From assembly GCA_028706295.1 (NCBI GenBank), contig JAQWBQ010000035.1, forward strand, positions 1 to 35,235: DNA of 35,235 bases. The letters are read 5' to 3'. The position numbers and the translations under genes were made by a program. Source of the DNA: Bacteroidales bacterium (lineage in GTDB: Bacteria; Bacteroidota; Bacteroidia; Bacteroidales; FEN-979). Positions 13,599 to 22,387 of this stretch are shown here, piece after piece. Under the pieces are notes generated by a model. That model was not told where the DNA came from. It searched no databases and saw nothing but the letters and a program-made list of their open reading frames with translations. Each line of letters starts with the position of its first letter. The stretch's first letter is position 1.

Positions 13599-15936
13599 GA
13601 AACACAAGCTTTTTTGTGACCGTCTGGTTATTCAGGCTGATTTTCAGAAGATATAAACCCGGACGGGCCGGTTCATTCAGGTCATCATTACCATTCCATA
13701 TAAATGGATATTTTTCCCCCGCAGGACATAAAAAATCAGGGAACTGCCTGATCATGACTCCGGCTGAATTGAAAATAGCGGCACTGCAAATCCCCGTTTC
13801 ATGGCTTTCAACCTCAATCCTGGCCGCTGAATGAACCGGGTTGGGATAGATGCCGACTTTCAGGAAACCGGATTCCTGACCGTGCCATTTTTCGTCAATG
13901 GATAAAGGAATAAGGTGTACGCCCTGAGCCCACCTTGTATTCTTCAGGATTCCTTTTTGCCCGTTTTCCGATCGGTCAAAAGCGGTATCGCCGGCTCCTT
14001 CATTCATTTTCCAGTAGCCATACATTCCTTTCTGATCCGGCGGAAGGTCATACCCCATCAACTCTTCAATCTCTTCCCGGGTTCTCGCTCCTTCCCAGAG
14101 TCTGACTTCATCGATGCAACCCTGAAAGCCCTGGTTGCCATTGCGAGCGTTACCAATCACGATGGGTTTTACCCCGTTCCCGGAAAGGGGGCCGTCAGGC
14201 GGAGTCACTGTTTCCAGTGGCTGTTCCTCTGCATTAATGTAAATTTTCACCGTGCTTGAAGAATCATTATAGGAGACCGCTATATGCTGCCATTCGTCGA
14301 GTCTGACAGACCCTGATGGGGTGGCAACGACACTCACGATCCCGCTGGCATGAACCATTATCAGGGTAAGGCAGGAATCGGGTGGAACAAGAGCTCCCGA
14401 AAGGTAAGTAAACAGGGAAATGACTGTTTTGTCGAAAATTTTCCCTGAACTGTTTATGCCGAATTTGGTTGGTTTTATCCATGTCTCCAGGGTAAAAGAT
14501 CCGGTAATATCAGGAATGGAGCCCTGGGTGCACATCATACTGCCCGAACTGCCGTTGAATTCAAGGGAGCTTTCCCTGTCAAATACCCTGATGTAATCCT
14601 GTTTTACAATGCTGTCGGTAAGTGAATCGCTGATCGCAACAAGCTTTACTGTGTATGATCCCGGTTTATTGTACACCCACACCGGATGCTGTTCCTGTGA
14701 GTCGGTGATCCCGTCATTATCGAAATCCCAACGCCATGTATGAATTCCCGGACGGCTCACCGTTAGGTTATGAAAGTTTACTTGAAGAACATGGTGGCCC
14801 GATAGGCTGTCGGCTGTAAAATCGGGCTTGGTAAAAGTAAAAATGTTTTCCCACCAGCGTATCTCCTGGTCGCCGTAACATGCTCCCAGTATGTCGGGAT
14901 CGTTGTCAAGGTCAAGGTCCACCACATGGATCCTGATCATGTCGTACGCAGTGTTGCAAATAATCTGTTCTGTAAAATGACCTTTCCCGTCGTTTTCCCA
15001 TAATGATATCTGGGAACCCTGCCAGGCGATCGACAGGAAATCCATATCGCCATCCTTATCCAGGTCACATAATTCACAGGCCCTGGATCCATTGTAATTA
15101 TTCCTGAGAAGGTGCATTGTAAAATGAAAGTTGCCATCGTTTTCGTACCATGCCACCTGGTCGGAGTTTCCGCAGGCCGTTCCGGCCAGATCCAGATCCC
15201 CGTCACCATCCAGATCGGCAACCCTCACAGAATTGGCCCCGTCAAGATGATCATACAGTGTATCCTGGGAAAAATTCTGCTGGCCGTCATTTTTGAACCA
15301 GATGATCTGGCCGGCTTTAGCTGTTGCAATGATATCGATGTCTCCGTCCTGATCAAGGTCGGCGGCAGTCCCCCAGTTGGCTTTGATCCAGTTTTCTTTC
15401 AGCATTCTTATGGTAAATGCACCCGTACCGTCATTTTCGGCCCAGGCGATCTTATTGTTATCGCACGCCACCAGGATGAGGTCCCGGTCCCCATCGCGGT
15501 CGATGTCGGCGGCATCCACGAAATCGGCGCTGGTCCAGGTAGAATCGGTGATCACGTGCTCCGTGAAATTTCCCGATCCATCATTTGCAAACCAGGAAAA
15601 TTTCCCGGGGGTCTTTGAGGTTGCAACAAAATCCCAGGAATCATTCGCATCAATTTTTGCAGCCACAATCCCCTTTGCCTGGGTAAATCCGGTCGCCACG
15701 GTATGTTCTGTAAAATTCTGATTCCCGTCATTTTCAAACCAGCCGATGATATCGCCGGAATTTCCCGTTACCACGAAATCGACAAAACCATCGCCATTGA
15801 AATCGGCGCTTGAGATGCATGTGGCGCCGTAAAAGTCGTTCATGATCACATGTTCCTGCAGCAATACCTGTGAGGTAGCAGGGAATGATCCCGACAATCC
15901 AGCCATGATCAGTAATAATGAATACAATTTTTTCAT
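13588..15936 (-). CDS. VCBS/FG-GAP, PKD and LamG protein with T9SS sorting domain
   Basis: A 782-aa secreted protein. A signal peptide (MKKLYSLLLIMAGLSGSFPA) is followed by seven tandem repeats of about 44 residues (about 35-365). Each combines a Ca2+-loop-like stretch (ADFNGDGFVDF, ADIDRDGDRDL, ADLDQDGDIDI, ADLDGDGDLDL, CDLDKDGDMDF) with a GWFENDGNQNFTEH-like strand. These are FG-GAP/VCBS propeller blades; the second is degenerate. A PKD domain follows (about 370-455, WRWDFDNDGITDSQEQHPVW), then a LamG/concanavalin-like domain (about 460-650, GSFTLETWIKPTKFG, GCIDEVRLWEGARTREEIEE). The end is a T9SS type A sorting domain (VGIYPNPVHSAARIEV to the end). An AGGAGG-type ribosome site precedes the start, unusual for this phylum. 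It is probably a surface carbohydrate- or matrix-binding protein, but the ligand is unknown. Confidence 0.92.
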   Translation of the reverse strand: MKKLYSLLLIMAGLSGSFPATSQVLLQEHVIMNDFYGATCISSADFNGDGFVDFVVTGNSGDIIGWFENDGNQNFTEHTVATGFTQAKGIVAAKIDANDSWDFVATSKTPGKFSWFANDGSGNFTEHVITDSTWTSADFVDAADIDRDGDRDLILVACDNNKIAWAENDGTGAFTIRMLKENWIKANWGTAADLDQDGDIDIIATAKAGQIIWFKNDGQQNFSQDTLYDHLDGANSVRVADLDGDGDLDLAGTACGNSDQVAWYENDGNFHFTMHLLRNNYNGSRACELCDLDKDGDMDFLSIAWQGSQISLWENDGKGHFTEQIICNTAYDMIRIHVVDLDLDNDPDILGACYGDQEIRWWENIFTFTKPDFTADSLSGHHVLQVNFHNLTVSRPGIHTWRWDFDNDGITDSQEQHPVWVYNKPGSYTVKLVAISDSLTDSIVKQDYIRVFDRESSLEFNGSSGSMMCTQGSIPDITGSFTLETWIKPTKFGINSSGKIFDKTVISLFTYLSGALVPPDSCLTLIMVHASGIVSVVATPSGSVRLDEWQHIAVSYNDSSSTVKIYINAEEQPLETVTPPDGPLSGNGVKPIVIGNARNGNQGFQGCIDEVRLWEGARTREEIEELMGYDLPPDQKGMYGYWKMNEGAGDTAFDRSENGQKGILKNTRWAQGVHLIPLSIDEKWHGQESGFLKVGIYPNPVHSAARIEVESHETGICSAAIFNSAGVMIRQFPDFLCPAGEKYPFIWNGNDDLNEPARPGLYLLKISLNNQTVTKKLVFLNF

Positions 15937-16053
15937 GATCTTTCCTCCTATATTGAAATGTTATAAATTCAAATGCAGCAACCCGATTTTTCATCCCTCT
16001 TCATGAGAGAAGGATGGTTTTCGGGTGTGATAAAATTGTTGTTGAATCAAAGA

Positions 16054-16061
16054 CAAATATA
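16054..16061 (-). promoter_or_regulatory. -7 box (TATATTTG) for VCBS/LamG gene
   Basis: On the minus strand TATATTTG sits about 118 nt before the ATG at 15936, so the leader would be about 110 nt. No -33 TTG lies at the correct spacing. An AGGAGG stretch lies 6 nt before the start codon. Confidence 0.4.
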
Positions 16062-16121
16062 TCGCGGCCAAGGTGGGATGGAGTCCTGATTTATCGGGCA
16101 GGATATAAAAAAGAGGTTAAA

Positions 16122-17297
16122 TCAGTTAGAAAACACGGTCGACCGTTCCGGCTGGTTTTTCATGCGGAATTCAATAGGGCTCATTCCGGTATTTTTCCTG
16201 AAAATGGCATAAAACGCCGATTTGGAATTAAAACCACAATCATAGGCAATGGCCATGATTTTCTGGTCATTATTTACCGGATTCCCTAACATTTTTTTTA
16301 CTGCTGCCAGCCGATAGGAGTTGATATAGTCAAAAAAATTCTTTCCAAAGTGCTCATTGATCACCCGGGATAGTTTATGCACAGAAGTATTCAGCTGTTT
16401 TGCCAGGTCCTGGATGTTCAGGTCACAGTTAACCCATGGTTGTCCGCTTTTCATGATCCTGTTCAGTTCTGACAACAGCATTGTTATTTCTTGATCCTGC
16501 AGGCCGGATTTCCGGTACTTGAATTCTCTCTCGATTTCAGGGGATATTTTTCCGGAAATCCTGGCATTGGAAATATCTGTGAGCCGGATTGCAGAAAAAA
16601 TTCCTTCCTGCCGGTAACCAAACACACCGATACCGAGAAGGTAGACAACAAGAATGATCATGGAGATCTCTCTAAGAATCAGGGTCTGGTCAATGATTCC
16701 ATAATCTGCCAACAGGAAGATTACGGAGGCAATTACGATATGTGCGGTGAATCCGGCGTTAAGATATATCAGCCAGTTTAAATTCTTTCTCCGCCGGCTT
16801 GAAAAGAAACAATCGAGGATGTTGCGGTTTTAAATAATCATGATCATGGTGGCCACGAGGTAAACCAGGACCAGGTATTCCCAGAAAACCTGAATGATCA
16901 TCCTGTAAATGATATTATCCATAAATGCAAAGGTGAAAAACGAATCGCTCCCGGTTCCCGACAGAAGGTAGTCGGTATAGGGTATCATGACGATGCCCAA
17001 CGGAACCAGATGGATCGCAGATCTCCAGGTTAGTTTTTGATCGGGGAAAAGCAGTGAACGGGAGTATTCGTATATGGCGGGACCCAGAAGAATCCAGTAG
17101 GCCAGGTCGGATCCGATCAGGAATCCTGATCCGGCTTTCATGCCGGTTGTCAGCATATACCGGTACATCAGTTCACATCCGACAAGAAAAAAGAACGCCA
17201 GCAGGAACAGAGTCGACCGATCCTTATCCCGCCTGATCAGGTTGAGGATCAGGAACAGGATGACCAACCCGAAACCTATCAGGGAGAATGCCTGCAT
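16122..17297 (-). pseudogene. Multi-helix membrane AraC-type regulator, split by in-frame TAA
   Basis: Two adjacent open frames (17297-16830 and 16829-16122) share one reading frame, separated only by a TAA at 16832-16830. Read through, they give one 391-codon protein. It has about seven hydrophobic helices (IGFGLVILFLILNLI, LFLLAFFFLVGCELMYRYML, AYWILLGPAIYEY, LVYLVATMIMII, stop, NWLIYLNAGFTAHIVIASVI, MIILVVYLLGIGVFGY) followed by an AraC-type DNA-binding domain (LNIQDLAKQLNTSVHKLSRV, IMAIAYDCGFNSKSAFYAIF, TGMSPIEFR). This membrane-plus-AraC layout is a familiar Bacteroidota regulator of 350-400 aa. The stop falls just after a transmembrane helix and could come from CAA to TAA. The second half could still be translated from an internal ATG (16712), but the sensor would be broken. 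It lies between two T9SS protein genes. Confidence 0.75.
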
Positions 17298-17333
17298 GAC
17301 GAAATATATACGAACAGCATCACTCTGGTAATG

Positions 17334-18494
17334 CTACTTTTGAATTATCATTTTCCGCGTGATGCGTGACCTTTCATAGTACATGGTATAAAAGTACATG
17401 CCACCCGTCAGGTCCGCGGTGTTGAAATAGATTTCATGGTTCCCCGCCGGTTTCTCTTCATCGACAGGCAATGCCGCCACGTTCCCAAGCAGGTTACGAA
17501 CAAGTATTTTTACATGGCCCTGACGAGGCAGGAAATACCTGATGGCTGTGATATCACGGCATGGGTCAGGAGCGTTCTGAAACAGTTGCACCTCAGATTG
17601 TACGGGGACATGATCACCTTTAACGGAAACCACGTTATCTGCAAGCATCCAGTATGTAACTCCGTCGCGGTTAAAAAACAGGTATTTACCGTCACCCGAT
17701 ACATACGGAGTGGTCTCATCTGTTTCCGTATTGATGGCGTTGCTCAGGGGAGCGGCCTTTGTCCAGGTTCCGTCAGGGTTCCGGTGCGTGATGAACAGAT
17801 CCCTCTGGGAAAAAGGGTCCAGAGTCTCAGAGGCATCAAAAAGCATGTAACTTTCATCAGGAGCGATATATGGACGCATCGGTCGGGGTAAATAATGAAT
17901 ACTGTCGCTCATTTTCACCAGTTCCTGATAGAAACCATTGACCAGTTTCGAAACATGGATTTCGATACTATCATTATCCACTACTGAAAGATAAAGGTTC
18001 CCGTTAGCGGCAACCGAGGCCTTTATGATTTGGTAATCTCTGACCGGAGAATCCAATGGTACCGGATCAGACCAGCTTGTGCTCAGACGGTCGGTGAACC
18101 ATACATGCAAACCAAGGAAAGGCATTCCCGGAACCGGCCGTTGGGATATAAAAAACAGCCTGGAGTCACCGGGCGAGAAGCAGGGACTCTGGTCATATCC
18201 CACGGAGAAAGATGCCGTATCAAAGTCGGTCCAGGCTCCGCTGTATCCATTCGCAGTCATAAGAAAAAATATGGCTGTAGGAGGAAAATAGGTGTAAAAG
18301 CATTCCAATCCGTCTGATGTAAAAACAATGGAAGGGGTAATAGCAGGAATGATCCCGGAGGCAAAGACCTCGGGAACTTCGCCCGGGGGATTCTGCCCCA
18401 GGTAAGGGCCGGGAGGGATCTGCCCCTGACTTTTCGGATTGCCTATCAAACAATAGAAAAGACAAAACCCAATGACGCTATAGATCTTTTTCAT
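17334..18494 (-). CDS. PD40 beta-propeller protein with T9SS sorting domain
   Basis: A 386-aa secreted protein. A signal peptide (MKKIYSVIGFCLFYCLIG) is followed by WD40-like PD40/TolB-type propeller blades (about residues 45-290): SIVFTSDGLECFYTYF, SPCFSPGDSRLFFISQR, MRPYIAPDESYMLFDASE and TTPYVSGDGKYLFFNRDG, each with the xPxxSxDGxxLxF pattern. The last roughly 80 residues are a T9SS type A sorting domain (VQLFQNAPDPCRDITAIRYF, ending in MIIQK). These proteins are exported to the cell surface. Binding partners are unknown, and no peptidase domain follows the propeller. A near-consensus box (TATCCTTG) lies upstream on the minus strand near 18519-18526. Confidence 0.88.
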   Translation of the reverse strand: MKKIYSVIGFCLFYCLIGNPKSQGQIPPGPYLGQNPPGEVPEVFASGIIPAITPSIVFTSDGLECFYTYFPPTAIFFLMTANGYSGAWTDFDTASFSVGYDQSPCFSPGDSRLFFISQRPVPGMPFLGLHVWFTDRLSTSWSDPVPLDSPVRDYQIIKASVAANGNLYLSVVDNDSIEIHVSKLVNGFYQELVKMSDSIHYLPRPMRPYIAPDESYMLFDASETLDPFSQRDLFITHRNPDGTWTKAAPLSNAINTETDETTPYVSGDGKYLFFNRDGVTYWMLADNVVSVKGDHVPVQSEVQLFQNAPDPCRDITAIRYFLPRQGHVKILVRNLLGNVAALPVDEEKPAGNHEIYFNTADLTGGMYFYTMYYERSRITRKMIIQK

Positions 18495-18678
18495 ACCAGA
18501 AATGTGTTATTTAAAATGCAAGGATACCGCATCAAGGAGCCGCTAAAATAAAGCTGGATTTTCCCAAAATGAAAAAAAATCTGCATCCTGATTAAAAGAT
18601 CAGATAAAACGGTCAAAACAGATGATGATCTGCAAAAAGGATCTGATGCGGTAATTCTGTAATTCAGACCTGTTTCCA

Positions 18679-18686
18679 TATTTTTG
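18679..18686 (+). promoter_or_regulatory. -7 box (TATTTTTG) for AraC-GyrI gene
   Basis: TATTTTTG fits TAnnTTTG and lies 17 nt before the ATG at 18704. There is no TTG at the usual -33 position. Confidence 0.45.
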
Positions 18687-18703
18687 CAGAAGAATTTTAT
18701 CCG

Positions 18704-19753
18704 ATGGACAATTCCTATCTTCAGAACGAATACCAGGCCCGGATCAACCGGGTAATGGATTACATTGAGGCAAACCTGGGCGAGACCCATACACTCGAAG
18801 AACTGGCCAATGTGGCGTTATTTTCGAAATATCATTTCCACCGTATCTTTCAGGCCATGACCGGCGAAACACCTTTCCAGTTCCTTACCCGGATCCGCGT
18901 GGCAAAAGGAGCTGCCCTGTTAGCCTACAATAACAACCTTACCATCTCTGAAATAGCATATCAGTGCGGTTTTTCGACTCCGGCCTTGTTTTCAAGGACT
19001 TTTCGCCAGTATTTCGGAGTTTCACCGAGTGTCTGGAGAAGTAAAAACGAGAATCAGCCAGACTTTTCAGGTCACAAAGAAACGGGACCCTGTAAATCCG
19101 GTTCAATAGCTTATCAGGTTCCCGAACCGGGAAAGTATTCCCGGAGCAACCTTGGAATATCAGAAAGCAACCAGCGACAAATCAAGGGCAACCAAAGAAC
19201 ATCCCAAGAGGACCTCTCCATGTACTTTTGTCGGGAAACAAAAACCTTAAAATGGAGGGCAACTATGAAACTGAACAAAAGCATGGAGGTTAAAGAACTT
19301 CCGAAAATGACTGTGGCTTATATACGGCATACCGGGCCATACCAGGGCAACAGCCAGTTATTTGGCAAACTGATCGGTGAACTCTGCACCTGGGCAGGAC
19401 CACGTGGTTTGCTTCAACAGAACGACATGGGGATCATCATTTTATATCACGACGATCCAAAGATGACGGAACAGGATAAACTGCGGATCAGTGTAGCAAT
19501 CAAGGTTCCTGAAAATACGAAAGTTGATGGGAAGGTCGGGAAAATGGAGGTACCGGGAGGGACTTACGCCATTGGCCGTTTTGAAGTAGAAAATAACGAA
19601 TTCACGGAAGCCTGGGGTTGGATGTATGGAACCTGGCTCCCGCAGAGCGGTTACCAGCCCGATGATGGACCTTGCTATGAAGTTTATTCCGAAGAGCCCA
19701 GGCGGGGTGAAAAAATCAAGGTTGACATTTGTGTCCAGGTGAAACCCCTTTGA
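18704..19753 (+). CDS. AraC-family regulator with C-terminal GyrI-like domain
   Basis: A 349-aa cytoplasmic regulator of the Rob/SoxS-like layout. Residues about 10-115 hold two helix-turn-helix units (THTLEELANVALFSKYHFHR and LTISEIAYQCGFSTPALFSR, then TFRQYFGVSPSVWR). Residues about 116-195 are a polar, Ser/Gln-rich linker of low similarity to anything I know. Residues about 196-349 are a GyrI-like small-molecule-binding domain (MEVKELPKMTVAYIRHTGPY, EVPGGTYAIGRFEV, ending in KVDICVQVKPL). These usually respond to lipophilic cations or drugs. The gene stands alone, ends at a strong terminator hairpin, and is not beside an efflux pump. Its targets are unknown. Confidence 0.92.
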   Translation: MDNSYLQNEYQARINRVMDYIEANLGETHTLEELANVALFSKYHFHRIFQAMTGETPFQFLTRIRVAKGAALLAYNNNLTISEIAYQCGFSTPALFSRTFRQYFGVSPSVWRSKNENQPDFSGHKETGPCKSGSIAYQVPEPGKYSRSNLGISESNQRQIKGNQRTSQEDLSMYFCRETKTLKWRATMKLNKSMEVKELPKMTVAYIRHTGPYQGNSQLFGKLIGELCTWAGPRGLLQQNDMGIIILYHDDPKMTEQDKLRISVAIKVPENTKVDGKVGKMEVPGGTYAIGRFEVENNEFTEAWGWMYGTWLPQSGYQPDDGPCYEVYSEEPRRGEKIKVDICVQVKPL

Positions 19754-19785
19754 TCCTGATCACGAAAGGATGGGCATAACAATGT

Positions 19786-19824
19786 GAAACCCCTTTCCCG
19801 AATTGGGAAGGGGGTTTCTTTATA
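19786..19824 (+). terminator. Rho-independent terminator after AraC-GyrI gene
   Basis: GAAACCCCTTTCCC (19786-19799) pairs with GGGAAGGGGGTTTC (19805-19818) around a GAATT loop, followed by TTTAT. The stem is 14 pairs, with one non-canonical position in the middle. The 5' arm's GTGAAACCCCTTT is also found at the end of the coding region (19739-19751), so two alternative 5' arms exist. Confidence 0.85.
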
Positions 19825-19871
19825 TCAGATCCCGGTTTGGGGATGGACCCCGTTGTCTGATCCAGGTTTCA

Positions 19872-21251
19872 TTATGGTCCGATCACCAGTCCGTTACTGT
19901 TGGTATTGAAATTTCCCTGGGCATTACCTGCCGCTGAACGGTTAATGATATCGTAAACATTGGCGTTGATGGTCGGGAAATTGGTTATGGGCAAAACACA
20001 GGAGGAATAATCAATATCCGGAAGTACCGGCGGTTGCGAATTGTCATTCTGCGTGATGTTGTTAAAGGAGATGATCGGATTGCAATTGCTGACCCAAATC
20101 CCCGCGATCATCGAAGTGCCCTGGTGCGCACTGCTGTGGATATGGTTCCCTGTGATGACCACGCGCTTGGATGCACCATGTGAAAAACAGCGGATGCCTG
20201 CCTGGTTGTTGTAATTGATATTGTTACCGATTATTGACGGTTGGGTCGATGCATAGATGGCAATCCCGCAACTGTTCAGGTAAATGTCGTTGGCTATGAT
20301 CCGCGGTTCGGCATAACCAATCATATAAATTCCGATCCCGGAAGTACTGTAATCGGTATGCCCGATCACGTTATCATCGATGGTCGGTTCCGTGGGAGAA
20401 CCTATTGCTCCGATCATGTAGATCCCGAAATTGGAATTGTGATCAATGATGTTGTTGCTGATGGTGGGTGAAGAGTGTTCGCAACGGATGCCGCCTCCTG
20501 TATTTCTCAGGATCTTGTTGGCAATTACCCAGGGATCGGTACCGAAGTGGATGATTGTAATTCCCCACCCCTTGCAATCGAGGATCTCGTTTTCCTTTAT
20601 CCATGGATCGCCTGTGTTGTAAACTTTGATTCCATCCTTGAGATCGTTGCTCTGGTTCGTAATGATATTGTGCAGGATGGTCGGTGAGGTGCCGTTGCAA
20701 ACCACTCCCTTCGTAATGTAAAAATCCTCGATCACGCAACTGTCGGCCCCATTCACGGTTCCATTAATGGTTGTTGAATATTTACCACATCCTTTCAGGT
20801 GCACATACTTTTTACAGTTGACTGTTTCGACATATACCCCGGGAAGTACCCACACCTGAAACTGGTTGGTCGGAGTTGGCGAAGAACATGCATTGATGGC
20901 GGCCGTAATGGTGGTAAAGTTGGCCCCGGAAGCCGCCACGGTGAACACCCTTGGGATCATCGTCGTGCCCGGGAAACCCGAAAGCTGGATGGTCCCGTCA
21001 GGAAATTGAATTCCGTTTCGGGCGTAAACCAAGCCGTTAACATCAAGTTTTGTCGTCGGACTGGAAGTGCCGATACCAATACGCCCGTCATCGCGGACCA
21101 GAAGCGAAGTGTCGCTGTTACTGTTCTTGGTGAGAAATGTAACTGTAGCGCTTGTCGAACCTGCACCTTTAATTTCCACCTGTGCGAACAAATCAGGAAC
21201 CAAGACCGTTAAGGCTATAACGACCATCGGGATTCTAAAAAATGTCTTCAT
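19872..21251 (-). CDS. Secreted right-handed beta-helix protein with tail-fibre-like IGIGT module
   Basis: A 459-aa protein with a signal peptide (MKTFFRIPMVVIALTVLVPD). Next is a short module typical of Bacteroidota surface proteins and phage tail fibres: RIGIGTSSPTTKLDVNGLVY, then GIQFPDGTIQ (about residues 57-92). The remainder is a parallel beta-helix of the NosD/pectate-lyase type with repeated Asn-ladder turns: SPTILHNIITNQS, DPWIKENEILDCKGWGI, DPWVIANKILRNTGGGI, SPTISNNIIDHNSNFGIYMI and PSIIGNNINYNNQAGI. Such folds often bind or cleave polysaccharides, but no catalytic residues can be assigned. It ends without a sorting domain I can recognise. The same IGIGT/QFPD module occurs in the protein at 33681. 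Confidence 0.88.
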   Translation of the reverse strand: MKTFFRIPMVVIALTVLVPDLFAQVEIKGAGSTSATVTFLTKNSNSDTSLLVRDDGRIGIGTSSPTTKLDVNGLVYARNGIQFPDGTIQLSGFPGTTMIPRVFTVAASGANFTTITAAINACSSPTPTNQFQVWVLPGVYVETVNCKKYVHLKGCGKYSTTINGTVNGADSCVIEDFYITKGVVCNGTSPTILHNIITNQSNDLKDGIKVYNTGDPWIKENEILDCKGWGITIIHFGTDPWVIANKILRNTGGGIRCEHSSPTISNNIIDHNSNFGIYMIGAIGSPTEPTIDDNVIGHTDYSTSGIGIYMIGYAEPRIIANDIYLNSCGIAIYASTQPSIIGNNINYNNQAGIRCFSHGASKRVVITGNHIHSSAHQGTSMIAGIWVSNCNPIISFNNITQNDNSQPPVLPDIDYSSCVLPITNFPTINANVYDIINRSAAGNAQGNFNTNSNGLVIGP

Positions 21252-21489
21252 AATGAATAATTTTTAGAAATCATTTTCTTTAGACAATCCAATAATGACT
21301 GTTTAACCCGTGAAGGCCGTCAATGAGCGGGATAGAACAATTGACAGCACAAATGAGAAGGAGTAGCCTGGGGGGCCTCCGTGGTTTAATCCTCAATAAT
21401 ACGAAAAAAAAACGTGAAATGCAAATCGTTTGTATTTGTTCGGGGGGAACCAGCATGGTGATTTTTCCGGGTTGCATTCAGGAACCGGA

Positions 21490-22074
21490 TCAAAGTCCAA
21501 TGTTTAAATGCATGTGCGACAACTGGTATAATCCTACTGCGGTCACAATCACTATACTGCCACCGATCAAACCACCTCCAATGCCCGGGACAAGCCATGA
21601 CAGGTTTGTGCGTGCCCGGTCTTTTACATATAGTTCAACATTTACAATGGATGTGTACGGGATGCTGACACTTTTCCAGCAAGAAAAGTCCGTCAGGGTT
21701 CCTGGTTTCAAATAAATATGAATCTCATCGAGTAAAGCCGATTCGTTATGGCCCGCGTTTTTCCGATAGCGGTTGCCTTTTGGGGGATTGGGCGAAGTAG
21801 TCAGGTATTTCATGTGATCCTCAGAGACAGGATTAAGAGTTCCGTAAAGACTGGAGTCATCCTCGATACAGGAAGTGAGGTTCAGCGCTGAATCACCCTG
21901 GTGGACGATGATATATTTTCCACCCTGCCGTACACGCTGCGACGATTCGCGGTCTGTTACTTCAACTTTCCGGGTCTTAAAATAATACATGCAACTGTTC
22001 AGTCCCATGATCAGCATTATTAACATTAAAGTTGATGGGAACTTGTGGAAACTGAAAAAAGCTCTGGTTTTCAT
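21490..22074 (-). CDS. Hypothetical lipoprotein
   Basis: A 194-aa protein I do not recognise. The N-terminus LMLIMLIMGLNSC is a lipoprotein signal with a usable lipobox (LNSC), so it is probably acylated and envelope-bound. The middle is polar and beta-rich (GGKYIIVHQGDSALNLTSCI). Near the C-terminus is a glycine-rich hydrophobic segment (WLVPGIGGGLIGGSIVIVTA) that could insert into a membrane. This overall pattern, lipoprotein signal plus late glycine-rich hydrophobic hairpin, occurs in several uncharacterised Bacteroidota lipoproteins. It lies alone between the beta-helix gene and the divergent ABC genes. Confidence 0.75.
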   Translation of the reverse strand: MKTRAFFSFHKFPSTLMLIMLIMGLNSCMYYFKTRKVEVTDRESSQRVRQGGKYIIVHQGDSALNLTSCIEDDSSLYGTLNPVSEDHMKYLTTSPNPPKGNRYRKNAGHNESALLDEIHIYLKPGTLTDFSCWKSVSIPYTSIVNVELYVKDRARTNLSWLVPGIGGGLIGGSIVIVTAVGLYQLSHMHLNIGL

Positions 22075-22387
22075 TGGTTGTGGTTTACGTGTTGATTTGA
22101 TTTTGTTGGTTCACCCGGCTTCCGACTTGTCAGTATTTTTTTTATCAAATCAGAGCACGGGATCGTAAAATTATACTGAAAGAATGCCGTAGTAAAACGG
22201 CCTTTCAAACGCCATCCGGCATCATTGGGAAATTTTCCTTCTTTAAACCGGAATGGGGTAATCCATTGGGAATTTTTGCCTGAATTGGCGGGAGCAGTGT
22301 AAATTTTCGCATTTTCTGCAAATTCAGACAAGATTATTTCTAAGTTTCCATTAACTTTCGCTTCGCTTCCGGAATTGGAATTTTTTC
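22075..22387. other. Intergenic region upstream of divergent lipoprotein and ABC genes
   Basis: About 310 nt with no convincing gene. An 86-codon minus-strand frame (22331-22071) overlaps the lipoprotein start by 4 nt. It has no recognisable motif or ribosome site, and I do not call it. On the plus strand TAAGTTTC (22341-22348) and TAACTTTC (22352-22359) are one-base misses to the -7 consensus, so either could serve the ABC ATPase gene at 22388. Confidence 0.4.

Noticed and set aside
22071-22331. 86-codon minus-strand frame overlapping the lipoprotein start by 4 nt
   Set aside because: No motif, no ribosome site or promoter, and composition is consistent with a chance open frame.
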